A stretch of 64,000 nt of DNA, taken from the NCBI RefSeq assembly GCF_016735115.1, contig NZ_JAERQJ010000004.1, positions 1-64,000 on the forward strand, written 5' to 3'. Below the pieces are notes generated by a model. That model saw nothing but the letters and a program-made list of their open reading frames with translations. It had not been told where the DNA came from and searched no databases. The DNA comes from Aquimarina mytili. Lineage in GTDB: Bacteria > Bacteroidota > Bacteroidia > Flavobacteriales > Flavobacteriaceae. Shown here in pieces: positions 53,785-61,879 of this stretch; the first letter of the stretch is position 1, and each line of letters begins with the position of its first letter. Position numbers and translations under genes: made by a program.

Positions 53785-53851
53785 AAAAGTTTTTGTGTTT
53801 CTTAAATATTGAAACCTAACAGCCAACAGCTAATAGCTAACCACTACCAAA

Positions 53852-55720
53852 TCATTCTTCCATTTTTTCAGAAAGCTCGAACCAGCGCATTTCGTTTTCT
53901 TCAATTTGCTCGATAATTTTCTGAAGCTTTTGAGACTCTTCATTGATCTTTTCTTCATCGAGGTTACCTTCAACAAAAAGTGATTCAATCTCTTTTTTCT
54001 GAAGTTCTAACTTTTTGAGATCGCGTTCGATTCGATTAAACTCTTTTTGCTCATTATACGACAAGGCTGCTTTATTGTCTTTTTTCCAGGCTTTTTTTGC
54101 TTTTGGTTCTTCGTTTTCTATTTTCGGTTTTTCGGGCTCGCGGCTATTTTCATAAACACGATAATCGGTATAGTTTCCAGGAAAATCCTGAATAACCCCA
54201 TTGCCTCTAAAAACAAATAAGTGATCTACAATCTTATCCATAAAATAACGATCATGCGATACAACCATCAAACATCCAGGAAAATCTAATAAAAAGTTTT
54301 CTAACACATTTAGTGTCACGATATCCAGGTCGTTTGTAGGCTCATCCAGAATTAAAAAATTAGGATTTTGTATCAATACCGTACAGAGGTATAATCTTTT
54401 ACGTTCTCCACCACTCAATTTTTCTACAAAGTCGTATTGTTTTTTTCGATCAAATAGAAAGCGTTCTAACAGTTGTTGCGCCGAAATTTGTCTTCCTTTT
54501 TTTAGTGGGATGTAATCTCCAAACTCTCGAATAACGTCAATAACTTTTTGACCTTCTTTTATGGTGATTCCGCGTTGGGTATAATATCCAAATTTTATAG
54601 TATCACCCACAATTATTTTACCATGATCGGGAGTAATTCCACCGGTGATCATATTGAGAAAAGTAGATTTTCCGGTTCCGTTTTTACCGATAATTCCTAT
54701 GCGTTCTCCTTTTTTGAATACATATTCGAATTTATCCAACAATACAAGGTCTTCAAAACGTTTAGAAATTTTATGCAACTCCAGGATTTTACTTCCCATA
54801 CGTTCCATATTAATTTCTAGTTGTACTTCATGATCATTACGACGCTTGTGTGCACGCTCTTTGATTTCAAAGAAATCATCTATTCGTGACTTAGATTTGG
54901 TTGTACGCGCTTTGGGTTGTCTACGCATCCAATCCAATTCTTTTTTATACAGTTGTTTTGCTTTATCAGTAGCTATTTGCTCGTTGGCTATTCGGGCTTC
55001 TTTATTGCCAAGATAGTATGCATAATTACCTTTATAACTGTATAGCTTCCCGTTTTCTAATTCAACAATCTCGTTACATACATTTTCTAGAAAGTAACGA
55101 TCATGAGTCACCATAAAAAGCGTGAAATTTTCTTTTGCAAAATAGTCTTCTAACCATTCTATCATCTCAAGATCCAGGTGGTTTGTAGGCTCATCGAGAT
55201 ATAATAAATCAGGTTTGCTTAGCAAAATATTGGCCAGGGCAAGCCTCTTTTTTTGTCCTCCGGAGAGTTCACTAACCTTTTTGTTAAGGTTTTCTAGTTT
55301 AAGCTTGAAAAGTATTTGTTTGTATTGCGTTTCAAAATCCCAAGCACTGATTGCATCCATTTGCTCAAAGGCTTTTTGGTAAGCTTCGGTATCGTCGGGG
55401 TTTTGTAATGCTTTTTCGTAAGTATTGATTACTTGTAACGTAGGGTTATCTGAAGCAAAAATGGTTTGCTCGATAGTGAGATTAGGATCAAGATTGGGTT
55501 CCTGGGGTAAGAATGAAACCTTTAGGTTTTTTCGATATACAACCTGACCTTCATCGGGGGCTTCATCTCCAGCGATGATGTTTAGTAAAGAGGTTTTTCC
55601 GGTTCCGTTTTTGGCAACAAACCCTATTTTTTGCCCTTCATTAATCCCAAAAGAAATATCCTTAAAGAGTACTCGTTCTCCAAAAGATTTGGCAATATGT
55701 TCTACAGATACGTAATTCAC
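53852..55720 (-). CDS. ABC-F family ATPase (Uup/EttA-like)
   Basis: 622 residues with two ABC modules and no membrane segment: Walker A GFVAKNGTGKTSLL and GIIGKNGTGKSTFL, signatures ELSGGQKKRLALANILL and KLSGGERKRLYLCTVL, and Walker B DLLYLDEPTNHLDL and NFLILDEPTNDLDI. The C-terminus is a coiled coil (LKKLELQKKEIESLF). ABC-F proteins act on ribosomes in translation or antibiotic protection, or in DNA-related roles (Uup); the C-terminal coiled coil favours Uup-like. Confidence 0.93.
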   Translation of the reverse strand: MNYVSVEHIAKSFGERVLFKDISFGINEGQKIGFVAKNGTGKTSLLNIIAGDEAPDEGQVVYRKNLKVSFLPQEPNLDPNLTIEQTIFASDNPTLQVINTYEKALQNPDDTEAYQKAFEQMDAISAWDFETQYKQILFKLKLENLNKKVSELSGGQKKRLALANILLSKPDLLYLDEPTNHLDLEMIEWLEDYFAKENFTLFMVTHDRYFLENVCNEIVELENGKLYSYKGNYAYYLGNKEARIANEQIATDKAKQLYKKELDWMRRQPKARTTKSKSRIDDFFEIKERAHKRRNDHEVQLEINMERMGSKILELHKISKRFEDLVLLDKFEYVFKKGERIGIIGKNGTGKSTFLNMITGGITPDHGKIIVGDTIKFGYYTQRGITIKEGQKVIDVIREFGDYIPLKKGRQISAQQLLERFLFDRKKQYDFVEKLSGGERKRLYLCTVLIQNPNFLILDEPTNDLDIVTLNVLENFLLDFPGCLMVVSHDRYFMDKIVDHLFVFRGNGVIQDFPGNYTDYRVYENSREPEKPKIENEEPKAKKAWKKDNKAALSYNEQKEFNRIERDLKKLELQKKEIESLFVEGNLDEEKINEESQKLQKIIEQIEENEMRWFELSEKMEE

Positions 55721-55831
55721 GTGTTATTTTTATAAGGCTTCAAAGGTACAAAGTTGAAAAGAAACACAATGATTAAGTTAATGATTTTAGTTTGAGTTAT
55801 TGCATTTGTTATTTTGAGATGTTAAAAGTCT

Positions 55832-56020
55832 TCTGCAGGCTGCAGGAGTAAATCCTGAGTTGTGGAAAATCTCCTGCAAGCTGCAGGAGTAAATCCGGAG
55901 TTGAGGAAAATCTCCTGCAAGCTGCATGAGCAAATCCGGAGTTGAGAAAAGCTTCCTGCAAGCTGCATGAGCAAATCCAGAGTTGAGGAAAGCTTCCTGC
56001 AAGCTGCATAAGCAAATCTT
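55832..56020. repeat. 41-bp tandem repeat, five units
   Basis: Units begin at 55832, 55873, 55914, 55955 and 55996, an exact 41-base period, with no spacers. The core CCTGCAAGCTGCAGG is palindromic (CCTGCA/TGCAGG) in the unit at 55873 and drifts to CCTGCAAGCTGCATG in later units. The rest of each unit is AGTAAATCCGGAGTTGAGGA-like. It fills most of the 338-base gap between the ABC-F gene and lnt. Confidence 0.9.
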
Positions 56021-56058
56021 ACGATAAATAAAGGTAGTCGTACTAATAATAGAGTAGG

Positions 56059-57639
56059 TTATATTTTTCTTTTTCGACGAGTAACCGAAAACAGAAAGAT
56101 AAACACAGATAAGAAAATAGAAATTCTTGCCAGATAATTTCCGACTTTGGCATAAAACGTAATTTTATCATTCGTTTTTAAGGTTCCCTTTAGGGTGCCT
56201 TGTTTTTCATATCCTAACTGGCTAACAATGGCTCCAGTTTGATTGATAATGGCAGAAATTCCAGTGTTGGCACTTCTGGCAATACTTCTTCGCATTTCGA
56301 TAGCTCTTAATTTGGCATAGGATAAATGTTGTTTGTGTCCTTGCGTATTTCCCCACCAGGCATCGTTGGTGATTATGGCTAGAAAATTGGCTTTGTTTCG
56401 AACATATCCGGTAGAAAATTCTCCATATATACTTTCATAACAAATCATAGTCCCCACACCAATACTATCCTTGGTAAAGAACACCTCGCGGTCATCTTGT
56501 ATTGTTTTTTTGGCTACCGTACCCCCAAGGTCAATCATTACATCGCCCAGAATTGGTTTTAATACACTTTGATACGGAAAATTTTCAACCCCTACTACCA
56601 GTTTACTTTTGTGATATAACTCATCAGTGCCATCAGGGCGAACAAAGAATGCCGAATTATAATCGTCATAAAATACATTTTCTTTATAAATATTGGTTTG
56701 CGGGCGAATTCTTGAGGGGTCATTAAACACATCGATTAACGAAATGCCCGAAAGAAAATGTGTTTTTGGATATGCCTTTATAATCTTTTGAGCTGTTTTT
56801 TTTGCGGTGGAGTGTGGGAAATTATGAAGTCTATTACTATCTGCAAAAACAGTTTCGGGAGCAATGATAAAATCGGTATTTTGGGTAATAGCGTTCTGGG
56901 TTAACGAATCTAATAAAACACTGATACGTTTATCTGTCGTATTGTATTTTTCGGTATAGGGGTTAATATTGGGTTGTAGAATGACCACTTCAATATCTTT
57001 GCCTTTTTCTGTATACGTTTTTAGAATAAGTAACGAAATAATAATTGGTAGTAGTATTATTAAACCATTACGAATTGCAGATCGATATAGAATAGCTTTG
57101 TCTTTATATTCTTGAAACAATACGATACTTTTAAACACACCAATATTGACGATCCAGACCCAAAGCGTACCACCAAAAGTACCAGTATATTCATACCACT
57201 GTATCCATGAGGTAAAACCTGCAAAACCATTGCCTAAGTTTAACCATGGCCAGGATACTTGCCACTGCAGATGAAAATATTCAAAACTCATCCAGATACA
57301 GGCCAGAAATATGCTACCAATAGTAAATGTTGTTCTTTTTGCGACAATATGATAGATTAAAAACACAAGAGCCATTAATAGAGTGTTTACAAGTTCTGCA
57401 AACCACATTCCAAAGGCTGATGAGTTGTATATCCACCAGGTAGTAATAATGTTCCAGATAAAAAAAGCGAGATATGCTAGACCAAAAACCTGGCTTTTAC
57501 TGTATTTGGAATTACGAACATTATGTTCTGCTAGTAATAGCGGGACAAATCCAAAGAATAAAAATAAAGGAAAACCATAGGTAGGCCAACTAACTGCAAG
57601 TAAGAGTCCAGAAATTACGGACAGTATAATGTTTCTCAT
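56059..57639 (-). CDS. lnt: Apolipoprotein N-acyltransferase
   Basis: 526 residues: an N-terminal membrane region of about six helices, then a periplasmic carbon-nitrogen hydrolase domain and a final helix. The Glu-Lys-Cys triad is visible in FIIAPETVFAD, YHKSKLVVGVENFP and MICYESIYGEF. Adds the third acyl chain to outer-membrane lipoproteins, fitting the many lipoproteins in this window. Monocistronic. Confidence 0.95.
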   Translation of the reverse strand: MRNIILSVISGLLLAVSWPTYGFPLFLFFGFVPLLLAEHNVRNSKYSKSQVFGLAYLAFFIWNIITTWWIYNSSAFGMWFAELVNTLLMALVFLIYHIVAKRTTFTIGSIFLACIWMSFEYFHLQWQVSWPWLNLGNGFAGFTSWIQWYEYTGTFGGTLWVWIVNIGVFKSIVLFQEYKDKAILYRSAIRNGLIILLPIIISLLILKTYTEKGKDIEVVILQPNINPYTEKYNTTDKRISVLLDSLTQNAITQNTDFIIAPETVFADSNRLHNFPHSTAKKTAQKIIKAYPKTHFLSGISLIDVFNDPSRIRPQTNIYKENVFYDDYNSAFFVRPDGTDELYHKSKLVVGVENFPYQSVLKPILGDVMIDLGGTVAKKTIQDDREVFFTKDSIGVGTMICYESIYGEFSTGYVRNKANFLAIITNDAWWGNTQGHKQHLSYAKLRAIEMRRSIARSANTGISAIINQTGAIVSQLGYEKQGTLKGTLKTNDKITFYAKVGNYLARISIFLSVFIFLFSVTRRKRKI

Positions 57640-57865
57640 AAAAAAAGACTTCCTATATAAGAACGAAATTAAACTTATTTAGTTACAAATAATAACATTG
57701 ATTACTACTTTTTTGTTAAGCATAAAATGAATTTGACCAAAATAGTTTGTTATTTTTACTCGATAATCGAGATGTAAATGCTGCGAGGCTTGACTCGAAA
57801 TCAAAATATTTTTTAACAGATACCTTGTGGGCTTGCTCCGAGGAGGTTTACACAAAATCAAATGT

Positions 57866-58627
57866 ATGTGGATTAAAAAACAAATTCCGAACATTATAAC
57901 ACTTCTTAATCTTTTTTGCGGATGTATTGCCGTTATTTTTGCTGTACATGGTGCTCTGGAGTTTGCAGCACTTTTTGTGATGCTAGGGATTGGGTTTGAT
58001 TTTTTTGATGGTTTTGCAGCACGAATATTAAATGCACAAAGTGAGTTAGGATTGCAATTAGACTCATTAGCAGATGTGGTTACGAGCGGTGTTGCTCCAG
58101 GTATTGTAATGTTTCAATTGCTGACTAAAGTATTTGGTCAGCCTTTATATATAACAGCAGATTCTTGGGATATTACTCAAACCATAGCTGGTTTTGGAGA
58201 ATCATATTTTTCGTTCCTGGGTTTATTGATTACAATGGCTTCTGCATATCGTCTAGCAAAATTTAATATAGATACGCGTCAGACCTCTTCGTTTATTGGA
58301 TTACCAACTCCGGCAAATACGCTTTTAATTATTAGTCTGCCGCTTATACTTAAATTTCAGCAGGAAACCTGGATTGTAGATATTATACTTAATAAATGGT
58401 TTTTGATAGTATTGACCTTGCTGAGCTGTTATTTGTTGAATGCAGAAATCCCATTGTTTTCGTTGAAGTTTAAGACCTGGGGTTTTGTAGAAAATAAAAT
58501 ACGTTATATCTTTTTACTTCTTACTATTGTACTGATTGTTCTTCTCAAGTTTATCGCAATACCTATTGTGATATTGTTGTATATTTTGATGTCACTCATT
58601 TTTAGAAATGAGAAGACAAGTGTTTGA
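57866..58627 (+). CDS. pssA: CDP-diacylglycerol-serine O-phosphatidyltransferase
   Basis: The ATG at 57866 gives 253 residues starting MWIKKQIPNIITLLNLFCGC, the normal family start; a GTG at 57827 would only add a non-conserved leader. The CDP-alcohol phosphotransferase motif is intact in FDFFDGFAARILNAQ and continues SELGLQLDSLADVVTSGVAPG. About seven membrane helices. Makes phosphatidylserine, the precursor of phosphatidylethanolamine. Divergent from lnt. Confidence 0.95.
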   Translation: MWIKKQIPNIITLLNLFCGCIAVIFAVHGALEFAALFVMLGIGFDFFDGFAARILNAQSELGLQLDSLADVVTSGVAPGIVMFQLLTKVFGQPLYITADSWDITQTIAGFGESYFSFLGLLITMASAYRLAKFNIDTRQTSSFIGLPTPANTLLIISLPLILKFQQETWIVDIILNKWFLIVLTLLSCYLLNAEIPLFSLKFKTWGFVENKIRYIFLLLTIVLIVLLKFIAIPIVILLYILMSLIFRNEKTSV

Positions 58628-58665
58628 GAGGTTTGAATGGATTAAATTAGTACTGTCCTCACAGA

Positions 58666-59409
58666 TTAATTAAAATCCAATTTCTTTTTCCTCAATTCGA
58701 AGTTTTGCCCAAGGTATACCTTACGTACCATTTCATCTTCTGCCAGTTCTTCAGGGATCCCTGCTTTAAGAATGCTACCTTCAAACATCAGATAGGTTCG
58801 GTCTGTTATGGCAAGAGTTTCTTGTACATTATGATCGGTGATCAAAATACCAATGTTTTTATTTTTTAGTTGAGCAACAATACGTTGTATGTCCTCAACA
58901 GCCACTGGGTCTACTCCGGCAAAAGGCTCATCGAGTAAAATAAAATTAGGATCTGTAGCCAATGCGCGGGCAATCTCTGTACGTCTACGCTCACCACCAC
59001 TTAAAAGATCCCCACGGTTTTTTCTGATATGTCCCAGACTAAACTCTTCTATTAGCGCTTCCATTTTATGAAGCTGCTCTTTTTTTGAAAGTTTTGTGAG
59101 TTGTAATACACTTAGAATGTTGTCTTCAATACTCAACTTTCTAAAAACTGAAGCTTCTTGTGCCAAATACCCAATACCATTTTGAGCACGTTTATACATT
59201 GGAAATTTTGTGATGTCTGTATTATCCAAAGTAATTATACCACCATTAGGTTTTACTAGACCAACAATCATATAAAAAGAAGTCGTTTTACCTGCACCGT
59301 TTGGACCAAGAAGCCCAACGATTTCTCCTTGATTTACTTCAAGAGAAATCCCCTTTACTACTTTTCGTCCTTTATAGGACTTCATTAAATTATCTGCTTT
59401 CAATTTCAT
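58666..59409 (-). CDS. lptB: LPS export ABC transporter ATPase LptB
   Basis: 247 residues. Walker [15 protein letters not shown], signature [16 protein letters not shown] and Walker [17 protein letters not shown] are the LptB-specific forms. Powers extraction of lipopolysaccharide from the inner membrane with LptF/LptG, which are not in this window. Followed by the AhpD-like gene on the same strand. Confidence 0.95.
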   Translation of the reverse strand: MKLKADNLMKSYKGRKVVKGISLEVNQGEIVGLLGPNGAGKTTSFYMIVGLVKPNGGIITLDNTDITKFPMYKRAQNGIGYLAQEASVFRKLSIEDNILSVLQLTKLSKKEQLHKMEALIEEFSLGHIRKNRGDLLSGGERRRTEIARALATDPNFILLDEPFAGVDPVAVEDIQRIVAQLKNKNIGILITDHNVQETLAITDRTYLMFEGSILKAGIPEELAEDEMVRKVYLGQNFELRKKKLDFN

Positions 59410-59493
59410 AATACAATGACTTCTTTATGTTTTGAATGTTGCTATAATTTTGCTGTAAATGTATAGCATTACTTGCTAACTAAAAACTTCAGT

Positions 59494-59844
59494 CTACGAA
59501 GCGTTTGCTTCTAAAGCATCCCAAAACTCATAAGCTCTACGCAAATGTGGGATCACAATAGTTCCTCCAACTAAAGTAGCAATACTCAAAGCTTCGGCAA
59601 CTTCTTCTCTTGTTAACCCTTCTTTATGGCACGTTTCCAGATGATAGCGTACACAATCATCACATCTTAGTACAGTAGAGGCCACCAAGCCTAATAGCTC
59701 TTTAGTCTTTACATTTAAGGCGCCTTCCATAAAGGCGTTAGTGTCCAGGTTAAAAATTCTTTTAATTATTTTGTTGTTATCTTCTAGAATTCGAGAATTC
59801 ATTTTTTCTCGATAAACATTGAATTCATCAACTATATTACTCAT
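59494..59844 (-). CDS. Carboxymuconolactone decarboxylase / AhpD-like protein
   Basis: 116 residues with the alkylhydroperoxidase motif CDDCVRYHLETCHKEGLT (Cys-x2-Cys with downstream His). The first ATG overlaps the tatC stop by 4 bases (ATGA), so translation is coupled. AhpD-like enzymes use the Cys pair to reduce peroxides or disulphides, but many members have unknown substrates. Confidence 0.9.
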   Translation of the reverse strand: MSNIVDEFNVYREKMNSRILEDNNKIIKRIFNLDTNAFMEGALNVKTKELLGLVASTVLRCDDCVRYHLETCHKEGLTREEVAEALSIATLVGGTIVIPHLRRAYEFWDALEANAS

Positions 59845-60677
59845 GCTGATTGTTTTTGTAATTTTTTCTTTTCTTTTTTAATGACAATTTTCGAAATGTA
59901 GATACTTACTTCGTAAAGGATTAGTATTGGAATCGCAACAATAACCTGACTTGCAATATCTGGTGGAGTAATTACTGCCGATAAAATAAGTACGATAACC
60001 AATGCAAATTTGCGGTATTTCTTTAAAAACTCTGGAGTTACTAATCCGATTTTAGTTAAGAAAAACATGATCACCGGTAGCTCAAAAATGAGTCCACAGG
60101 CAATTACCGAAGCCCTTAATAACCCAATGTAACTATCAATATCAAATTCGTTTAAAACTTCTTTACTTACCTGGTATCCTCCTAAAAAATTAATGGATAA
60201 TGGGGTGATTACATAATATCCAAAAAGAACACCCAAGAAAAATAAACAAGAACAGATGATGATAAATCCTTTTGAATATTTTTTCTCATTATCATACATA
60301 GCTGGTGCTATAAACTTCCAGAATTCGTAAAGTACATAGGGAAAAGCAATAATAAATCCTGCAGTGATCGAAGTCCAGATATGAACCGAAAATTGCCCAG
60401 CCACTTTTCTACTTTGTACACTAAAAGGGAGTTCTTTAAAGCATAAACTTTCGTCTAATCCCAAAAACTTAGATAGGTTACATAGCCCTTTGTATGTAGG
60501 AAAATCCGGCTTTTTAGGACCGAATATTAACACGTCAAAAATAAATTCTTTTGCTATAAAAGCAACAACACCCGCAATAAGTACGGCTACAGTAGCTCTA
60601 ATAAGGTGCCAACGCAATTCTTCCAGATGATCCAGAAAAGACATCGATTGAGGGTCTTTTTTTGTGCTTTTAGTCAT
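59841..60677 (-). CDS. tatC: Twin-arginine translocase subunit TatC
   Basis: 278 residues with six membrane helices, the family N-terminus MSFLDHLEELRWHLIRA and the loop FYEFWKFIAPAMYDNEKKYS-like region near residue 120. TatC binds twin-arginine signal peptides. No tatA neighbour here. It overlaps the KpsF gene by one base and the AhpD-like gene by four, so a kpsF-tatC-ahpD operon is likely. Confidence 0.95.
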   Translation of the reverse strand: MTKSTKKDPQSMSFLDHLEELRWHLIRATVAVLIAGVVAFIAKEFIFDVLIFGPKKPDFPTYKGLCNLSKFLGLDESLCFKELPFSVQSRKVAGQFSVHIWTSITAGFIIAFPYVLYEFWKFIAPAMYDNEKKYSKGFIIICSCLFFLGVLFGYYVITPLSINFLGGYQVSKEVLNEFDIDSYIGLLRASVIACGLIFELPVIMFFLTKIGLVTPEFLKKYRKFALVIVLILSAVITPPDIASQVIVAIPILILYEVSIYISKIVIKKEKKKLQKQSA

Positions 60678-61642
60678 TATAAGATACCTTCTCGCATTAA
60701 GTCATGAATATGTATAAGTCCGGCATACTGGCCATTTTTTTCGGCAAGTAATTGAGTAATCGAATTTTCTTCTAGTTTTTCTAAGGCATCAACGGCCATG
60801 GCATCGTTATCAATACGCTTAGGGTTAGAAGACATAATATCTTTTGCGGTTAGCCCATTAAACGAAGTATTTGTAGTAAGCATTCTTCTTAAATCTCCGT
60901 CTGTAATAATACCAAGAATCTGACCATTACTTGTAACGGCAGTGGCTCCTAATCTTTTCTCTGTAATTTCAACAATCACACTATTAATATCAGAATCGGG
61001 AGTAACTTCGGGTTTTTCATTACGAGAAGTAATATCGCTTACACGTAAATATAGTTTTTTGCCCAAGGCTCCACCAGGATGGTATTTAGCAAAATCGCGA
61101 CTAGAAAACCCTTGTAAATGCAATAAACAAACCGCTACGGCATCTCCCATCACCATTTGAGCGGTAGTACTAGTTGTAGGTGCCAAATTGTTTGGACATG
61201 CTTCTTTGTCTACAAAAGCATGTAATACATAATCAGCTTCTTGACCCAAAAAAGAATCTTTATTAGAGGTCATCCCGATTAAGGTGTTTTTGAAACTTTT
61301 TATAAGCGGTACCAAAACTTTTATCTCAGGAGTGTTTCCACTTTTAGAAATACAGATAACGACATCATCCTCAAGGATGTTTCCTAAATCCCCATGTATA
61401 GCATCTGCTGCATGCATAAAAACAGCAGGGGTTCCTGTTGAATTCATTGTAGCAACAATTTTTGAAGCGATTATAGCACTTTTACCAATACCGGTTATGA
61501 TTACTCTGCCTTTAGAGTTATATATGGTTTCTACCGCTTTAGAAAACTCTTCATCAACAAGTTGTTCTAAATATGCAATCGCCTGAGCTTCTTCGGCGAT
61601 GGTTTTTTTAGCATATGCAATTATAGTATCTTGGGTGTTCAA
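60677..61642 (-). CDS. kdsD: Arabinose-5-phosphate isomerase (KpsF/KdsD family)
   Basis: 321 residues: a SIS domain (GRVIITGIGKSAIIASKIVA; VICISKSGNTPEIK) and two C-terminal CBS domains (ITDGDLRRMLTT; LIHIHDLMREGIL). Converts ribulose-5-phosphate to arabinose-5-phosphate, the first step to Kdo for LPS or capsule, consistent with lptB nearby. First gene of the tatC operon. A possible minus-strand -7 box lies at 61696-61703. Confidence 0.93.
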   Translation of the reverse strand: MNTQDTIIAYAKKTIAEEAQAIAYLEQLVDEEFSKAVETIYNSKGRVIITGIGKSAIIASKIVATMNSTGTPAVFMHAADAIHGDLGNILEDDVVICISKSGNTPEIKVLVPLIKSFKNTLIGMTSNKDSFLGQEADYVLHAFVDKEACPNNLAPTTSTTAQMVMGDAVAVCLLHLQGFSSRDFAKYHPGGALGKKLYLRVSDITSRNEKPEVTPDSDINSVIVEITEKRLGATAVTSNGQILGIITDGDLRRMLTTNTSFNGLTAKDIMSSNPKRIDNDAMAVDALEKLEENSITQLLAEKNGQYAGLIHIHDLMREGIL

Positions 61643-61738
61643 AATTTAAAAAATTTGCGTGTTATAAATAAAGATTTTATTATCTTTAATTTACGCAAAG
61701 GTATACAATACCTTATTAATTTTAAATAGTGTCAAAAA

Positions 61739-61760
61739 AAAGCATATTAATTTATGCTTT
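61739..61760. terminator. Small hairpin between the divergent kdsD and recQ genes
   Basis: AAAGCATA and TATGCTTT make an 8-bp stem with loop TTAATT. Since both flanking genes point away from it, it is more likely a regulatory or leader element than a true terminator. A perfect -7 box TATATTTG follows at 61764-61771, 108 bases before recQ, with no matching -33 TTG. Confidence 0.4.
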
Positions 61761-61879
61761 CATTATATTTGGCATACTAAAATTGAACATGAAATATCCA
61801 CTAAATCTGTGTTTGGGGAAACAGGTTTTAGTGTTAGTGAAATCTTTATTTAATTGGTATATAAAAGTTAAAAGATTTA

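Noticed and set aside
55787..56015. Cysteine-rich short frames across the 41-bp repeats
   Set aside because: They are translations of the non-coding repeat in several frames; the 41-base period shifts frame each unit and no start or ribosome-site context supports them.
55832..56020. Possible CRISPR array (regular 41-base period)
   Set aside because: The units abut with no unique spacers, the repeat itself diverges along the array, and no cas gene is near.
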